Of a stretch of 64,000 bases of DNA, positions 8,935 to 21,200 are shown piece by piece. The notes beneath the pieces are model-generated. The model searched no databases and was not told where the DNA came from. It saw nothing but the letters and a program-made list of their open reading frames with translations. Source of the DNA: Dermacentor variabilis (Eukaryota; Arthropoda; Arachnida; Ixodida; Ixodidae); the NCBI RefSeq assembly GCF_050947875.1, contig NC_134568.1, positions 203,882,729 through 203,946,728 of the forward strand. The letters are read 5' to 3'. Every line of letters starts with the position of its first letter. The first letter of the stretch is position 1. Made by a program: the position numbers and the translations under genes.

Positions 8935-9425
8935 GTTATTAAGGGTTAGAGATACCTAATGGGTCTATGGCCAAAGCAGTTAAAGGCAGTAAATTATAAA
9001 CTGTTCTCGACGTGTTTTGAGAAGAGGAATGATATTTGGCTTTCATTGTTTCTGATAGCGAATCAGATCGTGAGAATTTGTTGTAAACTATACATAAACC
9101 TGACCGCTTTTCTCTGTACTCTTTCGATTGGTTTTAAGTTTATGCTGTAGGAAACTGAGTTTCGAAAGGTAGTTGAGCAAATATTATTACCATGCTTATT
9201 TCAGGACACGTTAGTTGGTAATGTCACGCCTAAGTATTTATAATTCTCTACTTTCTTTGAGAGACGATGAACCAAGGTTTAGGTGCAGGACAGAGGTGTT
9301 TTTTTTACCCGTAATAAGGAAGAAGACAGCTTGGAGGTGTTAACTACCATCTCCAATTCTTCGAACAATTTCAATATGTTATTCAGGTTGTTATTTAGCT
9401 CAGTTTTGTCACCAGGACAAAAAAA
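8935..9425 (-). pseudogene. CR1/L2-like LINE reverse transcriptase relic
   Basis: Conceptual minus-strand reading with frameshifts gives signatures of the RT C-terminal half and thumb of CR1/L2-type LINEs: DKTELNNNLNNILK (9420-9375), then NYKYLGVTLPTNVS (~9250-9210), then ERVQRKAVRFMYS (~9115-9075). Stops and shifts show it is dead. It abuts the right flank of the LTR element within ~230 bp. Confidence 0.6.
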
Positions 9426-10780
9426 GAGTTATTTGAACAAAACACACTCCCATGCAAACAGTCGAATTTGGATTTGTCGCATTGTACGCAGGGCCTTGGG
9501 AGCCGAAAAGCACGGAAAAGTTCAAGGGAACGTTGAGCTGGTCCGGTCGCGTGTTGCGAACACAAAAGAGCTATATCTGCAAAAAGGCAACAAGAACCGT
9601 TTTTTTATATTATTATTCTGTTGTTATTCGGAATCGATTCATAAATATCGCTGGAGAACATGAGATGAAAGTAAAAAGGAGAGACAGGAAGGTTAGCCCC
9701 AGTGTACCTCCGGGTCTACTGCGCTACACTTGAGGGCTTGAGAAGGGTGCTTCTGGGGTGAGAGGGGTCAAATATATGGAGGAAGGAAAACAGGCAATGT
9801 TCCCACACCTAAACAAACGTTCACTGTCTCAGAGGACGCCGACTGGAGCATCTAGGTGTCTCCAAAAACCGGAGTAAGGCTCCATGGCATTTCTGAATAC
9901 ATTAGTTCCGAGGCCAAGACCTAGGGTTCTTTCTTCCGCAAAAGATTTGTTGATTATAGGCAGCTAAGACTAGCACGGATGCCGACTTTTCCTGTGGGAT
10001 ATTAGTATACGGCACTATCTAAGGAATGCGTAAGCGATCGTGAAGTTTCAGCGTTTATGAACGCCCAACAACCAAACGATGCAGCAAATATTCTTCGCAA
10101 CGGGGCAGTCTGGAAGGCAATTTAAGCCGCACAGAAGCATTGAGTGGGCACCGATAACGTTTTTTAAAGACCAGTGACGTTAACTGCGGCAACCTGACGT
10201 AATGAGCGAATGAATAAAATTGCCGTGTAGTATCTGTTCTGGCTAACTGCGTAGAGTTGAAGAGATTACACGCCCTGTTATCATTATGAATGAGCGCGGC
10301 ACAACTTCATCTGTACTGTTGTTGCCGATAATGCCGCAGTGACCCTGCGGTTAGCACTGTATTTGGATGTAAAGAATCAAGAAAATACAGCGAGAGAGAA
10401 TCGAATCAGGTCCGTGAGGTCACCTTGCTCCGTCCAAGGCATGGAGAGATTGCACGATGTTTTTTACTGAACTGCAATGGGCCGGAAACGGGACCCTGGC
10501 CGGGTAGCCTGGCGGTTTGGAATGAGGAAGACCGTACCTGATGAATGGCCACCGAGCGATGAGACGCGACGGCCGGGCACCCGCATTCCCCTTCCACGGC
10601 TTTCGCGGGCTGATTGCGAAGGGAGAGATCGGGCAGTACTTCTTCCACTGTCAGTTAGATCCCGTTTCCGTTGCCAGACGTGATATTATTAGGTCGATTC
10701 AGTGAATGCCTCCATGCGACTCCAGCAGCTGTTTAATATGAATGCTATGAATCCTCTGGATTTTGTTTTGCTTCGAGGGA
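9426..10780. other. No recognised gene
   Basis: Only short frames without recognisable domains. A GC-rich stretch at 10420-10680 has frames on both strands but no family resemblance I can support. Confidence 0.4.
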
Positions 10781-10784
10781 AAAG

Positions 10785-11345
10785 ACTAAGACTTAATAGA
10801 AGAGTGCAAACAGAGGACTGGAAAGTAAGCCATCGCAAAGCATGCGAAAAAGGTTAGCAAAATAGTAGATGTTTTCTTTCAAGTGTTTGATATAGTGTGT
10901 CCGCGTCAGGAACCTGTCAATTGTAACTGCCAGGAACTTCTGACCTTTTTGTGATATAAGATATGGGACTGCTTGCAACCTTTAGCACCTATAGCGTGAA
11001 ATGTCGTGCCTCGTAAAGGGAATCGTAAAGCACTTCTCAAGCGACGTTTCAAGGCTATAGCGCATGAGGAACTCTGCTGTCAAGTTGTTGGCCTTTTGTA
11101 GACTTGCGCACAGCACGCGCAGGTTGCGATCTGATGGCCGAATAGATGTCACCCGAACAAAGCGAAATATGCACTGAATTATGCTTACACTTCTTAAGGA
11201 CAATAATGGACGTGTCAAATAAGGCTGGGCTTAAAACCCCACCCTGAGAAGCATTATGCAATACTTTGTGAACCGTGGTATCTGTCATGGCTTCTAGTAT
11301 TTCGCTAATGTCGCAGCGGAGCAGTACTGGCGACTGCAGCACCAC
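10785..11345 (-). pseudogene. I-clade LINE reverse transcriptase relic
   Basis: Minus-strand fragments in different frames align in order with the RT of the I-like LINE at 18-22 kb: SQGGVLSPALF (the GVPQG..LSP motif, ~11250), a decayed YADD region, then LASLQKANN-type and LEKCFTIPFTR (~11040), and a FLAVTIDR motif (~10930, compare LGVIIDRDLS at ~20455). Multiple stops and shifts are present. Confidence 0.55.
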
Positions 11346-12139
11346 AAGATCACGTGTGAGCTTAGGTCACTGTTGGAGTGGGCTGAATTTCTGTGGAACA
11401 GACGCAATACATCTCATAATGACCAGGTTGGTGTGAACGTGGTATCAGTGCACGTCCCCACTGGTAGACCTGTCTATTTTCCTGCTTGCTACCGCGCTAA
11501 CTTTGATTTTACAATTGGGGCATTAATGATTGGCGTAGGCCCGGAGTTTTGGCCTCTCGTCTTGGTGCGTATTTGTTTGCCTTACTTTTCGTTCAGTTGT
11601 CTTCTAGAGCAGGAGCGTACAACCACAGGCTTTGGTAGCGTTTTGCGGCTACTCGTCTTCACACTTCTCTGACGAGCTTCTGACACCACCCTTATTGGGG
11701 AAAGCACGCGCTTAATTTTCACATCTGACAAAGCCCGTTTTCTGCCGCTATAGTTAGCGCTGTAACAGTTAAACGGCTGGCGTTACCCGTTCTTAAATTT
11801 TATTTCAGGATAAAGCAAGGGAGGCCGTAGGTTATCACGACGTTTGCAGACAGAAGCAATCACCTAATTGTGAGTGGAGTGTGAGTGCAGAAAAGAATAA
11901 CACCTGACCTGGTGAACAGAGGGTGTCGATTGAGCTACGTAACTATGCAGCATCTCCCCCCGCCAAGAACAAAAAGAACACGGAACTAGCTTCATAGAGC
12001 TCTTCATAATTGTACAGTGTTCTTCTGCTAGTGGGCCTGGGTGGACGCTTCGCAAGTCAGTACCCAAAGCGAGGTCACCGTATTAAGTCGTACGGGTTTG
12101 TGATAGGTTTGCAAACTTTTGTCGTGCTACGTGTCGTGC
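11346..12139. other. No recognised gene
   Basis: Short unsupported frames only. Nothing matched a family. Confidence 0.4.
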
Positions 12140-12156
12140 TGTGTGTGTGTGCGAGC

Positions 12157-12187
<31 letters not shown>

Positions 12188-12233
12188 TGTGTGTGCGCGT
12201 GCGTGTGCGTGTGCGTGTGCGTGTGTGTGTGTG
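12140..12233. repeat. (GT)n/(GC)n microsatellite
   Basis: Alternating purine-pyrimidine tract of GT with GC stretches. It creates spurious frames on both strands. Confidence 0.95.
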
Positions 12234-12589
12234 AATAGCCGGAGACTGACCCTTTCCGAAAGGAATAGAAGATCGGTAATAAACCATTTTGCGTGGCAGC
12301 GTAATGTTATCGAGCCCTTTCCGCACGTATGCTACATCTCTCTGCATTGACGAGGATCCGTTCTTGCGGCATTTTTTACCTTCCGTCGCACGCAGCCCCG
12401 ATTTTCGACCAGCCACCACAAGCTAAGCAAGAGGAAGTGGACCAATCGCAGACGCCGGCACCAGCCTCCTAATCCAGTTATCTACTTTCACTTTGCTGGC
12501 TCGGCCCCGTTGAAGCCCTCTCCATTTAAGCGTGCTCCTCGCCTCTTCTCACCCAGTTAGATAAGAAAAACTGCTCAATGTAGGCAATG

Positions 12590-12722
12590 CAGTGTCATTT
12601 GTGCTAGTGAAGGTGTTACTAAACACCTTTAATCACTCATATCACTTATATCATCAGCGTTCATTTGACAGTGGAATGCTCTGAAAAGGCCGCGACGAAA
12701 GTCTCCAATATTTCCAATATTG
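12590..12722 (+). repeat. Solo arm of a fold-back repeat
   Basis: Direct copy of 12812-12935: both run from CAGTGTCATTTGTGCTA through GAAGGTGTTACTAAACAC and GCCGCGACGAAAGTC. It is the same sequence as the left arm of the neighbouring palindrome, here without a partner. Confidence 0.8.
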
Positions 12723-12811
12723 GATACCCTGCAGCGTCTGCCGGCCGAAGCTTGGAAGCCCTAATGCCGGCGACAAGCCACGTGATCGGTTGACTCTACG
12801 GCGAACGGCTA

Positions 12812-12931
12812 CAGTGTCATTTGTGCTAATGAAGGTGTTACTAAACACTTTTAATCACTCATATCAATGTTCATTTGACAGCGGAATGCAGTGAAAAGGC
12901 CGCGACGAAAGTCTTCAATATTACAAATATC

Positions 12932-12962
<31 letters not shown>

Positions 12963-12973
12963 GAATGAATGAA

Positions 12974-13005
<32 letters not shown>

Positions 13006-13190
13006 ACAGAGCTGCCACGCTTGATAAGTTGAACAATACGTACCGCATTGTTCGACTTATCAAAAGTGGCAGCTCGGTATTATTTATCTGTTTAACGATA
13101 TTTGAAATGTTGGCGACTTTCATCGCCGGCTTTTTCAAAACATTCCGTTGTCAAATGAACGGAGATATTAGTTATTAAACGTGTTTAATA
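12812..13190. repeat. Fold-back element with long inverted arms and an internal (AAAT)n expansion
   Basis: The left arm (12812-13040) and right arm (13044-13190) are inverted copies. The innermost 40 bp (13001-13040 against 13044-13083, centre ~13042) form a long hairpin. The outer parts share TTCATTTGACA and ATATCGTTAAA in opposite orientation. An AAAT microsatellite (12934-13002) has grown in the left arm only. Likely a non-autonomous DNA transposon (inference). Ends and target duplication are not resolved. Confidence 0.75.
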
Positions 13191-13199
13191 AAGCTGAAG

Positions 13200-14540
13200 G
13201 AAAAAAAGAGGATAAAGGAAAATAAGAGTAATATAATAAATTTACATATTACCTCAGGGTATAGGAGTTGAATGAATTCGTAATGATGGCTGTTGCTTAT
13301 AAAGCCAAGGAGGTTCGAGTAGACGGGTTCGCTGTTCGACGTGCACCATTCTCGATAAATCTCGTTGTCTGCACAGCGGAGAGGTAGTTCACGGAGGGCC
13401 GCCTTTGTACGAACGGCCAGCGCGCAGCCTTCTCATAACATTTGCTTTAAATGTCGTGCGGTTCGAAGACTCGTCCTCTCGATGGTGGCGACGTCTCAGC
13501 ATAAGCTGCGGTACCGCACTTGACGCCACTGATAGGTCACAGATGGGGTTTTCGGTGCTCTTGTTCTTATTCTTGTGAGTGTGACGGAGTCTTGTCACGT
13601 GGAGGCAGCAGGGCATGAGCGGACGGAATTCGCTGTCGTTTTCGCTTTCACTTTGAGCCAATAGTTACATTCAGTCGGTAGTTCTGCTTCTTCTGAAGTC
13701 TCAAGTTCGTATTGTTCTGACCAGGTATTGCTCTGACGTATTGCTCCTGTTCATGCCATGGAATGCCATTGATGTCATAAAATAAGAACACGCACACGGA
13801 TAATTAGGACCATTTATCGTCGACGAGCATAAATCGATGACGTATGTAGTGGACGCGTTTAGACACTTGATACGATGTGCACATCAGCGTGCTACAACCA
13901 GAAAACTGCAAGCAATAGAAAAATAGTGATGGAATAAACAAAATTCCTTTACAAATGCGTTGATCCGCTGAGACATTCGTCATAAAAACAGAAATGAACA
14001 AATAGCAAAAACCATACATACTGCAAACTATATACAAAGGAACGGTATCGAATAAACAAGCAAATGAAATGAAAACCATAATATAGAGAACTGACAAATG
14101 TAACAAAATAATTGTCAGTATCGTAATTATAATAACGTGCCAGCGACGCTGTTGGTGAGAGCGGCAGATCCATCAGTGTGAGATTATAAGAACACAATCA
14201 CGGCCTGACTAGTTCACCTCATTTCCACTTAGCAGATCATTGCGAGAAGTGCGGTTGTAACACTAACACCATCATTCTCGCCCGCAGCCATAATCAGCAT
14301 AATGGAGAAATCATAGACACTTTTCATATTTGTGCACTCCTAGATGATTTTATAAGCCAACCATCGATGTCTCTAACGCATGACGAAGTCGAATATCTGC
14401 AACATTCTCTCGCCTCCTAATGTTGTAGTACATGTTACCGTATGCATTCCTGTTTATATTCCCCCTACGCATGTTTTTTTTTCTTTTCCTGTTTTAGTCA
14501 TTGCGTTTTGGTATGGCCTTTATGTTATCTGTCTAACAGG
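13200..14540. other. No recognised gene
   Basis: AT-rich sequence with short frames, some hydrophobic (13804-14106), without domain resemblance. Confidence 0.4.
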
Positions 14541-14542
14541 TG

Positions 14543-14811
14543 CACTCTTAGACAAAGGTACACCCTTTGGGGTGTATATCTGCCACACAACGATAATCGT
14601 CATTTGCCGTGCTTGCGTTTTCTGTCTTGAAAACGCTGCGCCCGCTACTTTCCTGTCGCGAATGCTGTGTCATGCTGATAACACGCATGCCCTTCGTCAC
14701 TTGGAAGTACCGGGCTCGCAGTGTTAAAGAAAGGAAATGCGGGCAAGACAGATGACGATTATCGTTGTGTGGCAAGATACGACGAAAAGGGTGTAGTTTT
14801 GCTTTAGAGTG
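14543..14811. mobile_element. MITE-like inverted repeat element (~269 bp)
   Basis: The left end CACTCTTAGACAAAGGTACA and the reverse complement of the right end CACTCTAAAGCAAAACTACA align, and the similarity continues for ~75 bp. This includes a perfect CCACACAACGATAATCGTCA on both sides (14583-14602 and, inverted, 14753-14772). No frame is supported. Terminal inverted repeats with a short non-coding middle fit a MITE. Superfamily unknown. Confidence 0.75.
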
Positions 14812-16200
14812 TGGCGTTTTTGAAAGGTTTGCACGTCGCGTCTCTTGAATGAACTGCAAATCAGCGCACCGGCCTTTTTGCTTCTTTTCGCTCTCTGTGC
14901 CCCTGGCACTGTTTTATAATCATGTTACCACACCAGCTGTCCCTACCTTTGCAATTGTCAGTAATCAGACGCGATGCCCCTCTCCGATAAGGAACGTATT
15001 AACGCTATCAAAGTGACGGTTTGTGTTTGTGAATCATCGCACAGTCCAAGCATTTTTCTTTCTGTAAAAGGACCATGAAGACCGTTCGGTGTTGATGCCA
15101 AAGTTCTCCCATAGGTGGCTGCATTTGCAACAGGGTAGTTTTGCACGACGCATCCCATCAAGGATGTTGCCTGAGTACGGAACTTTCGATTTTAGCCGGT
15201 TAATTAATGACACCATGTTCGCGTGTCGGAAAAGCGACAAAATAAATGCGCATTCTTCAGCAGAGCAGCGTACTGTATTCCTCTTCGATTTGTGTCTGTG
15301 ACCCTTCATCTGCTTTTTTACGTTATTCATCTATGTTTTTACCAATTCTACATGTTGAATTTGCTCACCACCTAGCCTCACATCAATCCCTAATAATTTT
15401 CCTTATTACTTTTTAAATAGATTGTGAATTTTGTCGAGTATTTGATGTGTATGACTCAGAACTTTCTATTCTCAGTTTCTGAAAATTATTCGTGCTTCTT
15501 TCTGTGTTCGTACTGAGGCAGATTAATTTTTTAAGTGTCTATATGCGTCAAAGGAAAATTACACCAGTGTAACCAATTACGGTACACCTTTTTCAGCACC
15601 CTTTATTGCTGTTAAATATAGAGGCAAAGATAAGGAATCAGGGGAATGCATTCATGGTTTACCACGCCCAGCCCGGTCAGCTACGCTGCACTGGAAAAGG
15701 AATGAAATATGCGAGAAAGATCAGAAACATTTATGCAGTATTAGGCAGAGAATTATACCAGGCGCAATGTTTTGCGAGTATAATTCTCACTTCTTTTCTT
15801 TTTATTTGACTGCGCTCATATTTCCCCACGTTACTAAGCTTACTCGGTTCGAACAAACTTCTGTGGAGTTTTTTCCCGTTGTAAAAAAAGGAAAAGAAAA
15901 GTGACACGCACTTGCGTCGTTCACGATGCCTACATGCTTCACCGCACTGGCAATGCCTCCTGAATTGCTCTCCTATTTACTGACAGTACAGAAACTTCCC
16001 TCACTTCTTGTACGAAAAGTAGGACCATCTTTCTCCCCACGTCAGTGTTATTAGTGCCTTCAGACTATTTGAATAGATCTGCTCAGAACCTATTTCGCAG
16101 TAAATGCGCGTGACGACAGTGCGTCCTTAAACTATAAATCACGCTTCATTTCGACCGATAGATGCGTGATCTTACATTGAATTGAATCCTGGGGTATTGC
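14812..16200. other. No recognised gene
   Basis: Short frames on both strands without family resemblance. Confidence 0.4.
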
Positions 16201-16428
16201 GTGCCAAGACCACGATTCGATTATGAGGCACGCCGTAGTGGGGGACTCCGAATTGATTTTGACCACCGGGGAATCGTTAACGTGCCCCCAATGCACGGGT
16301 CTCTGTTTTCTTCCATTTTTTCTTCTATTTCGCCCTCATCGAAATGCAGCCGCCGCGGCGGGGATTTGATCTCGCGACCTCGTGCTTAGCAGCGCAACAC
16401 CGCAGTTGCTAAGCCACCGCCGCGGGTG
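16201..16428 (-). mobile_element. tRNA-derived SINE, tick type
   Basis: On the minus strand the head at ~16425-16340 has the tRNA-like form GGTGGCTTAGCAACTGCGG (A box) and a weak B box in GAGATCAAATCCCC. The body then runs to GCCTCATAATCGAATCG. Related copies are at 39720-39850, 39920-40140, 49160-49215 and 49890-50105. It resembles the tRNA-derived SINEs described from ixodid ticks (Ruka-like, from memory). Confidence 0.65.
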
Positions 16429-16597
16429 GCCTGACGCTCCCATCCGACACAATCGCATCGAGAGATGTCGCAGTGAATGACTTCAGATTAAGTTTGACCG
16501 CATTGGCGTTCTTGAAAACACGCTCAGAGAGCAGTGCACAAACGTTCTTGCACTCCGCTCCCCGCACCTTGCCCGCTCCCCTTTCCGAGAAATGCGG

Positions 16598-16665
16598 CTT
16601 CTGCTGCCGGGAATCGAACCAGTGACCTCGTGCGCTTTAGATATCACTGAGCCAGCACGGTTGAT
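16598..16665 (-). mobile_element. tRNA-like SINE head fragment
   Basis: The minus strand shows GTGCTGGCTCAGTGATATC (A-box-like) and GGTTCGATTCCCGGCAGC (B box) at tRNA spacing, but no foldable anticodon arm. Another SINE family fragment rather than a tRNA gene. Confidence 0.5.
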
Positions 16666-16669
16666 TGAC

Positions 16670-17929
16670 GCGTTCCTCAATACCACACGAGCGGTATAAC
16701 CAGAGGCAGATGTAACAAAATTAAATGACACAATATGATACGACAAAGATTCTATCCACGACAGCACAAGCATTAACTGCTTGCTACGCAACACAGTGCA
16801 CAGTGCTTCCTATAGACCAGTTGCTCTTTCTCGTCATAAATTGTATAAGAGCGTGAAAATACGAGTAGATGCGACTGACTTTGCAAAGAGAGAGAGATAG
16901 ATAGAGAGAGGTTAGAAAGGTGGAGTAGGGAGGGGAACAAGAAAGTTTTTTTGAAGGCAATACGCAAATAAAGATACATATGCATAAAGCCGGTACTTAC
17001 CGGCCTCATGAACTTCTCGCCCCTGAAATTTAAATTTTACGCTGGATCACCCCGAGACTCGTCTTGTTAATAATTCAACAGACACCCCGTTCTTGAAATC
17101 CATTCCGCCCGACTTAGAATATTCACTGTCATAGGGAGCGGGTCAGTAGCACAGCCTGTCCCCCCCCCCCCCCATCTAATATGTAAAGAAAGGCAATCAC
17201 TGACACATTGCGTTCAAATATATATAGCAAACGAACCAACTGAGACCGTAAGGCTGAAACATTTTTCTTACGCAAGCGTAAAGCTTACAAACGATGCTCC
17301 CGGCGCACAACAATTGTATCGACGACGGAGGGGCCTGTTGGGGAAGAGGGAGTGCCAGTCGTTCAATGAAAATTTTTGGATGCAATGCGTGTAGCAATTG
17401 AATTTGCTGTGAGTGCTACCTAATTTTCTTGAAAAGAGAAACCAAGACTCCAATCAGTGTTGGAAATTCAATAGCAAAAAAGAGAAAAGTAGCAATAATG
17501 TTAATATACACGATACGAATGCAATACATAGACATTGCTTATGGGAAAATGTTTTCGCAGCGACGTCCGTTCAATGGACAAGTATGTTTCTGCTGCTACG
17601 TGACCACGCATTCTTAAGAGCCATAAGAGAGCGCCACACAATACGCGCTAGATTGTGAACAATGCGGAGAAATGAAAAAAAAAGGAATGGCTACTTTCCC
17701 CAAAGATAATGTAAACATTAGCGCAGATACCTTCTCTTCGTATTCCTCAGCCCGGTCAGAAAGAAGGAAACAAAACAAAAAAGCCGTTAACCTTTTCGTT
17801 TGCATTTCAGAATTCGAAATAAATAGTGCAGCGTAATGTAATGGATCCCTCGGTAGTCACAGTAAACTATCAAAATTAATTTTAGACTTGTTTTGCCCTG
17901 GAATGATTTAGATGGCTTTATTTGTTTTC
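16670..17929. other. No recognised gene
   Basis: Contains (GA)n-like runs near 16887-16910 and a poly-C run at 17161-17173. No supported coding region. Confidence 0.4.
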
Positions 17930-17998
17930 TTTATTTATTTATACTGTCAGCCCAAGAAAGGGCCTTTACAGGAGTGGAAAAAAGATACGTAAAGGATA
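17930..17998 (-). repeat. 3' tip of a CR1-like LINE (5' truncated)
   Basis: The minus strand reads CCTGTAAAGGCCCTTTCTTGG...GACAGT followed by an AAAT tail. This parallels the end of the CR1-like LINE at 31039-31100 (CTGTAAAAACCCCACTGGGA...GACAGTGTC plus an AAAT tail). Only ~65 bp remain. Confidence 0.45.
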
Positions 17999-18066
17999 CT
18001 AAATTTAGCTACATGTCTAGCGCAATATGACTGCCGAAGACATGCGACGCACCAGAGCCACAGTAC

Positions 18067-18258
18067 TTGACTCGCCACTTAAAGTCCACTGTCGCTTCCG
18101 TTGACCAAATGCGAGACAAGGATTCACAAGTGATTGCTGTGCTCAAATCGCTCACGAATGTCATGCGTCTACTGCGGACAAATATGGACACTCCGGCTGC
18201 TCGTAGCGCACTGCAAGTACTGGACGCGCTGACTGCAGTGCTTGAAAGCTTCGCATAG
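18067..18258 (+). pseudogene. LINE ORF1 C-terminal remnant
   Basis: An open frame ending in a TAG four bases before the ORF2 ATG (18263). It encodes a helical tail (SQVIAVLKSLTNVMRLLR...LDALTAVLESFA). The closeness to ORF2 suggests it is the end of ORF1, the Gag-like RNA-binding protein of I-type LINEs. No zinc knuckle is visible in the part kept. Confidence 0.5.
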
Positions 18259-18262
18259 CACC

Positions 18263-21200
18263 ATGGCCCGCCCCTCGCTGCCCTTCCACAAGGAAGTCAA
18301 GAAAGCATCTCTATTGCAGTGGAATGCCCGAGGCCTCAAATCGATAATTCCAGATTTTAGACACTTTGTCATCGAAAACCGTTTTCCCATACTCGTAATT
18401 TGTGAACCGAACGTGCAGAATGTCATACGCATTTCTGGCTATGAGGCACTCATGTCCTTTACCTGCGGTGATGTGAGCAAGATAATTGTATATATTAGAT
18501 GTGATCTGACATACGTGATGCACCCAGTCCCGCCCCACAACGACAACCAGTACGTTTGTTTAATTGTAAAAATGAACAAGCTTACGTTCACTCTCGTCGC
18601 TGTCTACATTGTTTCTTGAAGTTGCTTCGACTCTAAACGACTGCAGGACGTGCTATCAGCGACACCCGGCCCTACGATTCTCACTGGAGATTTTAATGCT
18701 CACCATCCGCTTTGGGGGTGTTTGAAGATGGATTGCAGGGGAAACGGACTAGCATCCTTTGCCGCACAGCACGACCTTTGCTGCCTCAACGATGGTAGTC
18801 CGACATATTTACGGGGGCTTACATACAGCAGCTGCCTAGACTTGACCCTGGTTTCTCGGCGTCTTTAAGGAAACGTGCAATGATTCCCAGACATCGAATC
18901 ACATGGAAGCGACAATATTCCCACATGCCTGATGATCAAGGGACTATTTAACTACTCGTCCACGACCCTCCGGCGAATTGACTGGTCGGCGTTTTGGTCA
19001 CACATGGAGAAAGTATGTCAGCAAGGGAACCATTATAATCTGGAGCACGTAATTCAAAAAGCCATGCAAGACGGTATAGACGCGGTTTTCAGCCTTTCTC
19101 GAAATATGAAGAATTTGAAGACGAACTGCAGCGACTACGAGCGATTCGCCCGCGGGCTGAAAGAAGATGCAGGAGAACTAAATCCATTCATGATCTGAGA
19201 GAGGCAAGGCGGATGCAAAAGAAGATTCAACGCCGCATTGATGCACTACAATTTGAAAGATGGAAACGTTTCTGTGAGTCATTGGATCCACGCCAGCGCT
19301 TATCTCAGATATGGAGAACCGTGAGTGTGCTTCGCGTATCACCGCAACAGCGTGTTCCTTTCAAATCTCTCGCTTTGCACCAAGGTCGAAGAGAAATTGA
19401 CATTGCTCAAGAATTTTGCTCAAGACTTCACTTGCAGCCCCAACGCTCACTTACACCATGTGCCATTCCTGTGCCTCGGGATTCCCGCATGGATGTAATG
19501 TTTTCGGTGGAGGAGCTTGAAGCGGCACTGGCGACTTGCAGGCGCTCTTCGTCACCTGGGCCAGACGGCGTTACCTATGCAGCGCTCGCCAATCTTGGGC
19601 AGAAAGCACGACTCATGCTGCTAAACCATTACAACGAGTCTTGGCGCGACGGTTTGGTTCCACTTGAATGGAAATGCAGCTGATTGGTTCCACTTCTCAA
19701 ACCTGGTAAATCACCGTTTGATTTGTCATCGTACCGCCCCATCGCTCCGGCCAGATCCATAGGAAAAATAATGGAAAGAATGATTTTGACGCGCCTGGAA
19801 CGGTACCTGGAAAATTGCAACGTGTACCCAGATGCTATGGCTGGCTTCCGGCGTGGGCTCTCATCCATAGATAATGTCATCGATTTCGTGACGTTTGTTC
19901 AACATCGAAAACGTCTGAAACGACTCACTGCGGCATTATTCCTTGACATAAAAGGCGCCTATGATAATGTCGCATATTATGCCATCATAGAGTCTCTGAT
20001 TGAAGCCGGAATCGGTGGCCGCACTTTTCAGTGGATATGCATTTATTTGACCGTCAGGCATTTCTTCGTGATGACCGAGAATGGCGCCACGACTCAACAC
20101 CAAACATTCCGTGGAGTACCGCAAGGCGCAGTGTTGGGGCGGGGGGGGGGGAGCCGTACGCTCTTCAATTTCGTGTTCGTTGGCCTAGACGTATGCTTGC
20201 CCAACACAGTTTAAATATCAATCTATGCTGACGACATCTGCATTTGGGTGTCTGCTGTAACACGACTGCAGGTACGACCAAGGCTACAAAAGGCAGCTAC
20301 GTTGACATCACTGTACTTGCGAAAACAGAACTTAGAGCTGTATTAAGAGAAATGCTGCCTTGTTACATTCACTCGGAAGACAATGAAGCGTTACTATGTA
20401 AGCGTGAATGGGCAAGCAATTGGAAACGCACGGAAACACCCTGTTTTAGGGGTAATTATCGACCGCGACCTGTCATGGAGCCCGCACGTTTCATACCTAA
20501 AGAAGTGGTTAGTGGCAATAATACATCTAAAATTTCTCGGCGGAAAGTCATGGGGCACATCGGTGCGGTCAGTGCTGCAGCTTTATATACGCCTAGTTCC
20601 TCGGTTTCGCAAGATACAGCCTCCCTGTGCTTGGTAACGCTTGCAAAACAAACCTGCGTGTACTCCAGTGTCTACAAGCTCAAGCCCTAAGGGCGTGTCT
20701 CGGTCTTCCGAGGTGTGCGTTTACGGCGGCAACGATTGTCATAGCTCGAGATCACCCAATATCAACGTACTTGGCAACCGACGCTCTCCGGGCGCATATT
20801 CGGGAAGCTGCCCGACTACCTTCTCACCATCTTACCCCTATACCCGCAGAAAGGCCACACGCAACTTTCAGTCGTATAATTGTTGCCAATCGCACCTCAT
20901 TGTCACCGAACTACATGCCTGCAGCAAGACCATCCTCACCTTTATGGTGCCTGAACAAACCTGAAATACGCCTCATCATCCCAGGAATCATGAGGAAAGC
21001 TAACATGCCGTCGTTTGGCTTGAAGCAGGTCACATTAGGATATTACATGAGGTGCACAGTGGCCGCGTACACGTTTACATCGATGGCTCAGTCACATCTG
21101 CAAGTTCACCTGCTGCTATGGTGATACGAACAAGATCCATCAAAATACAGCTAAAAACGTCACATGTGTCATCAACGACAACTGCTGAACTGGTAGCCCT

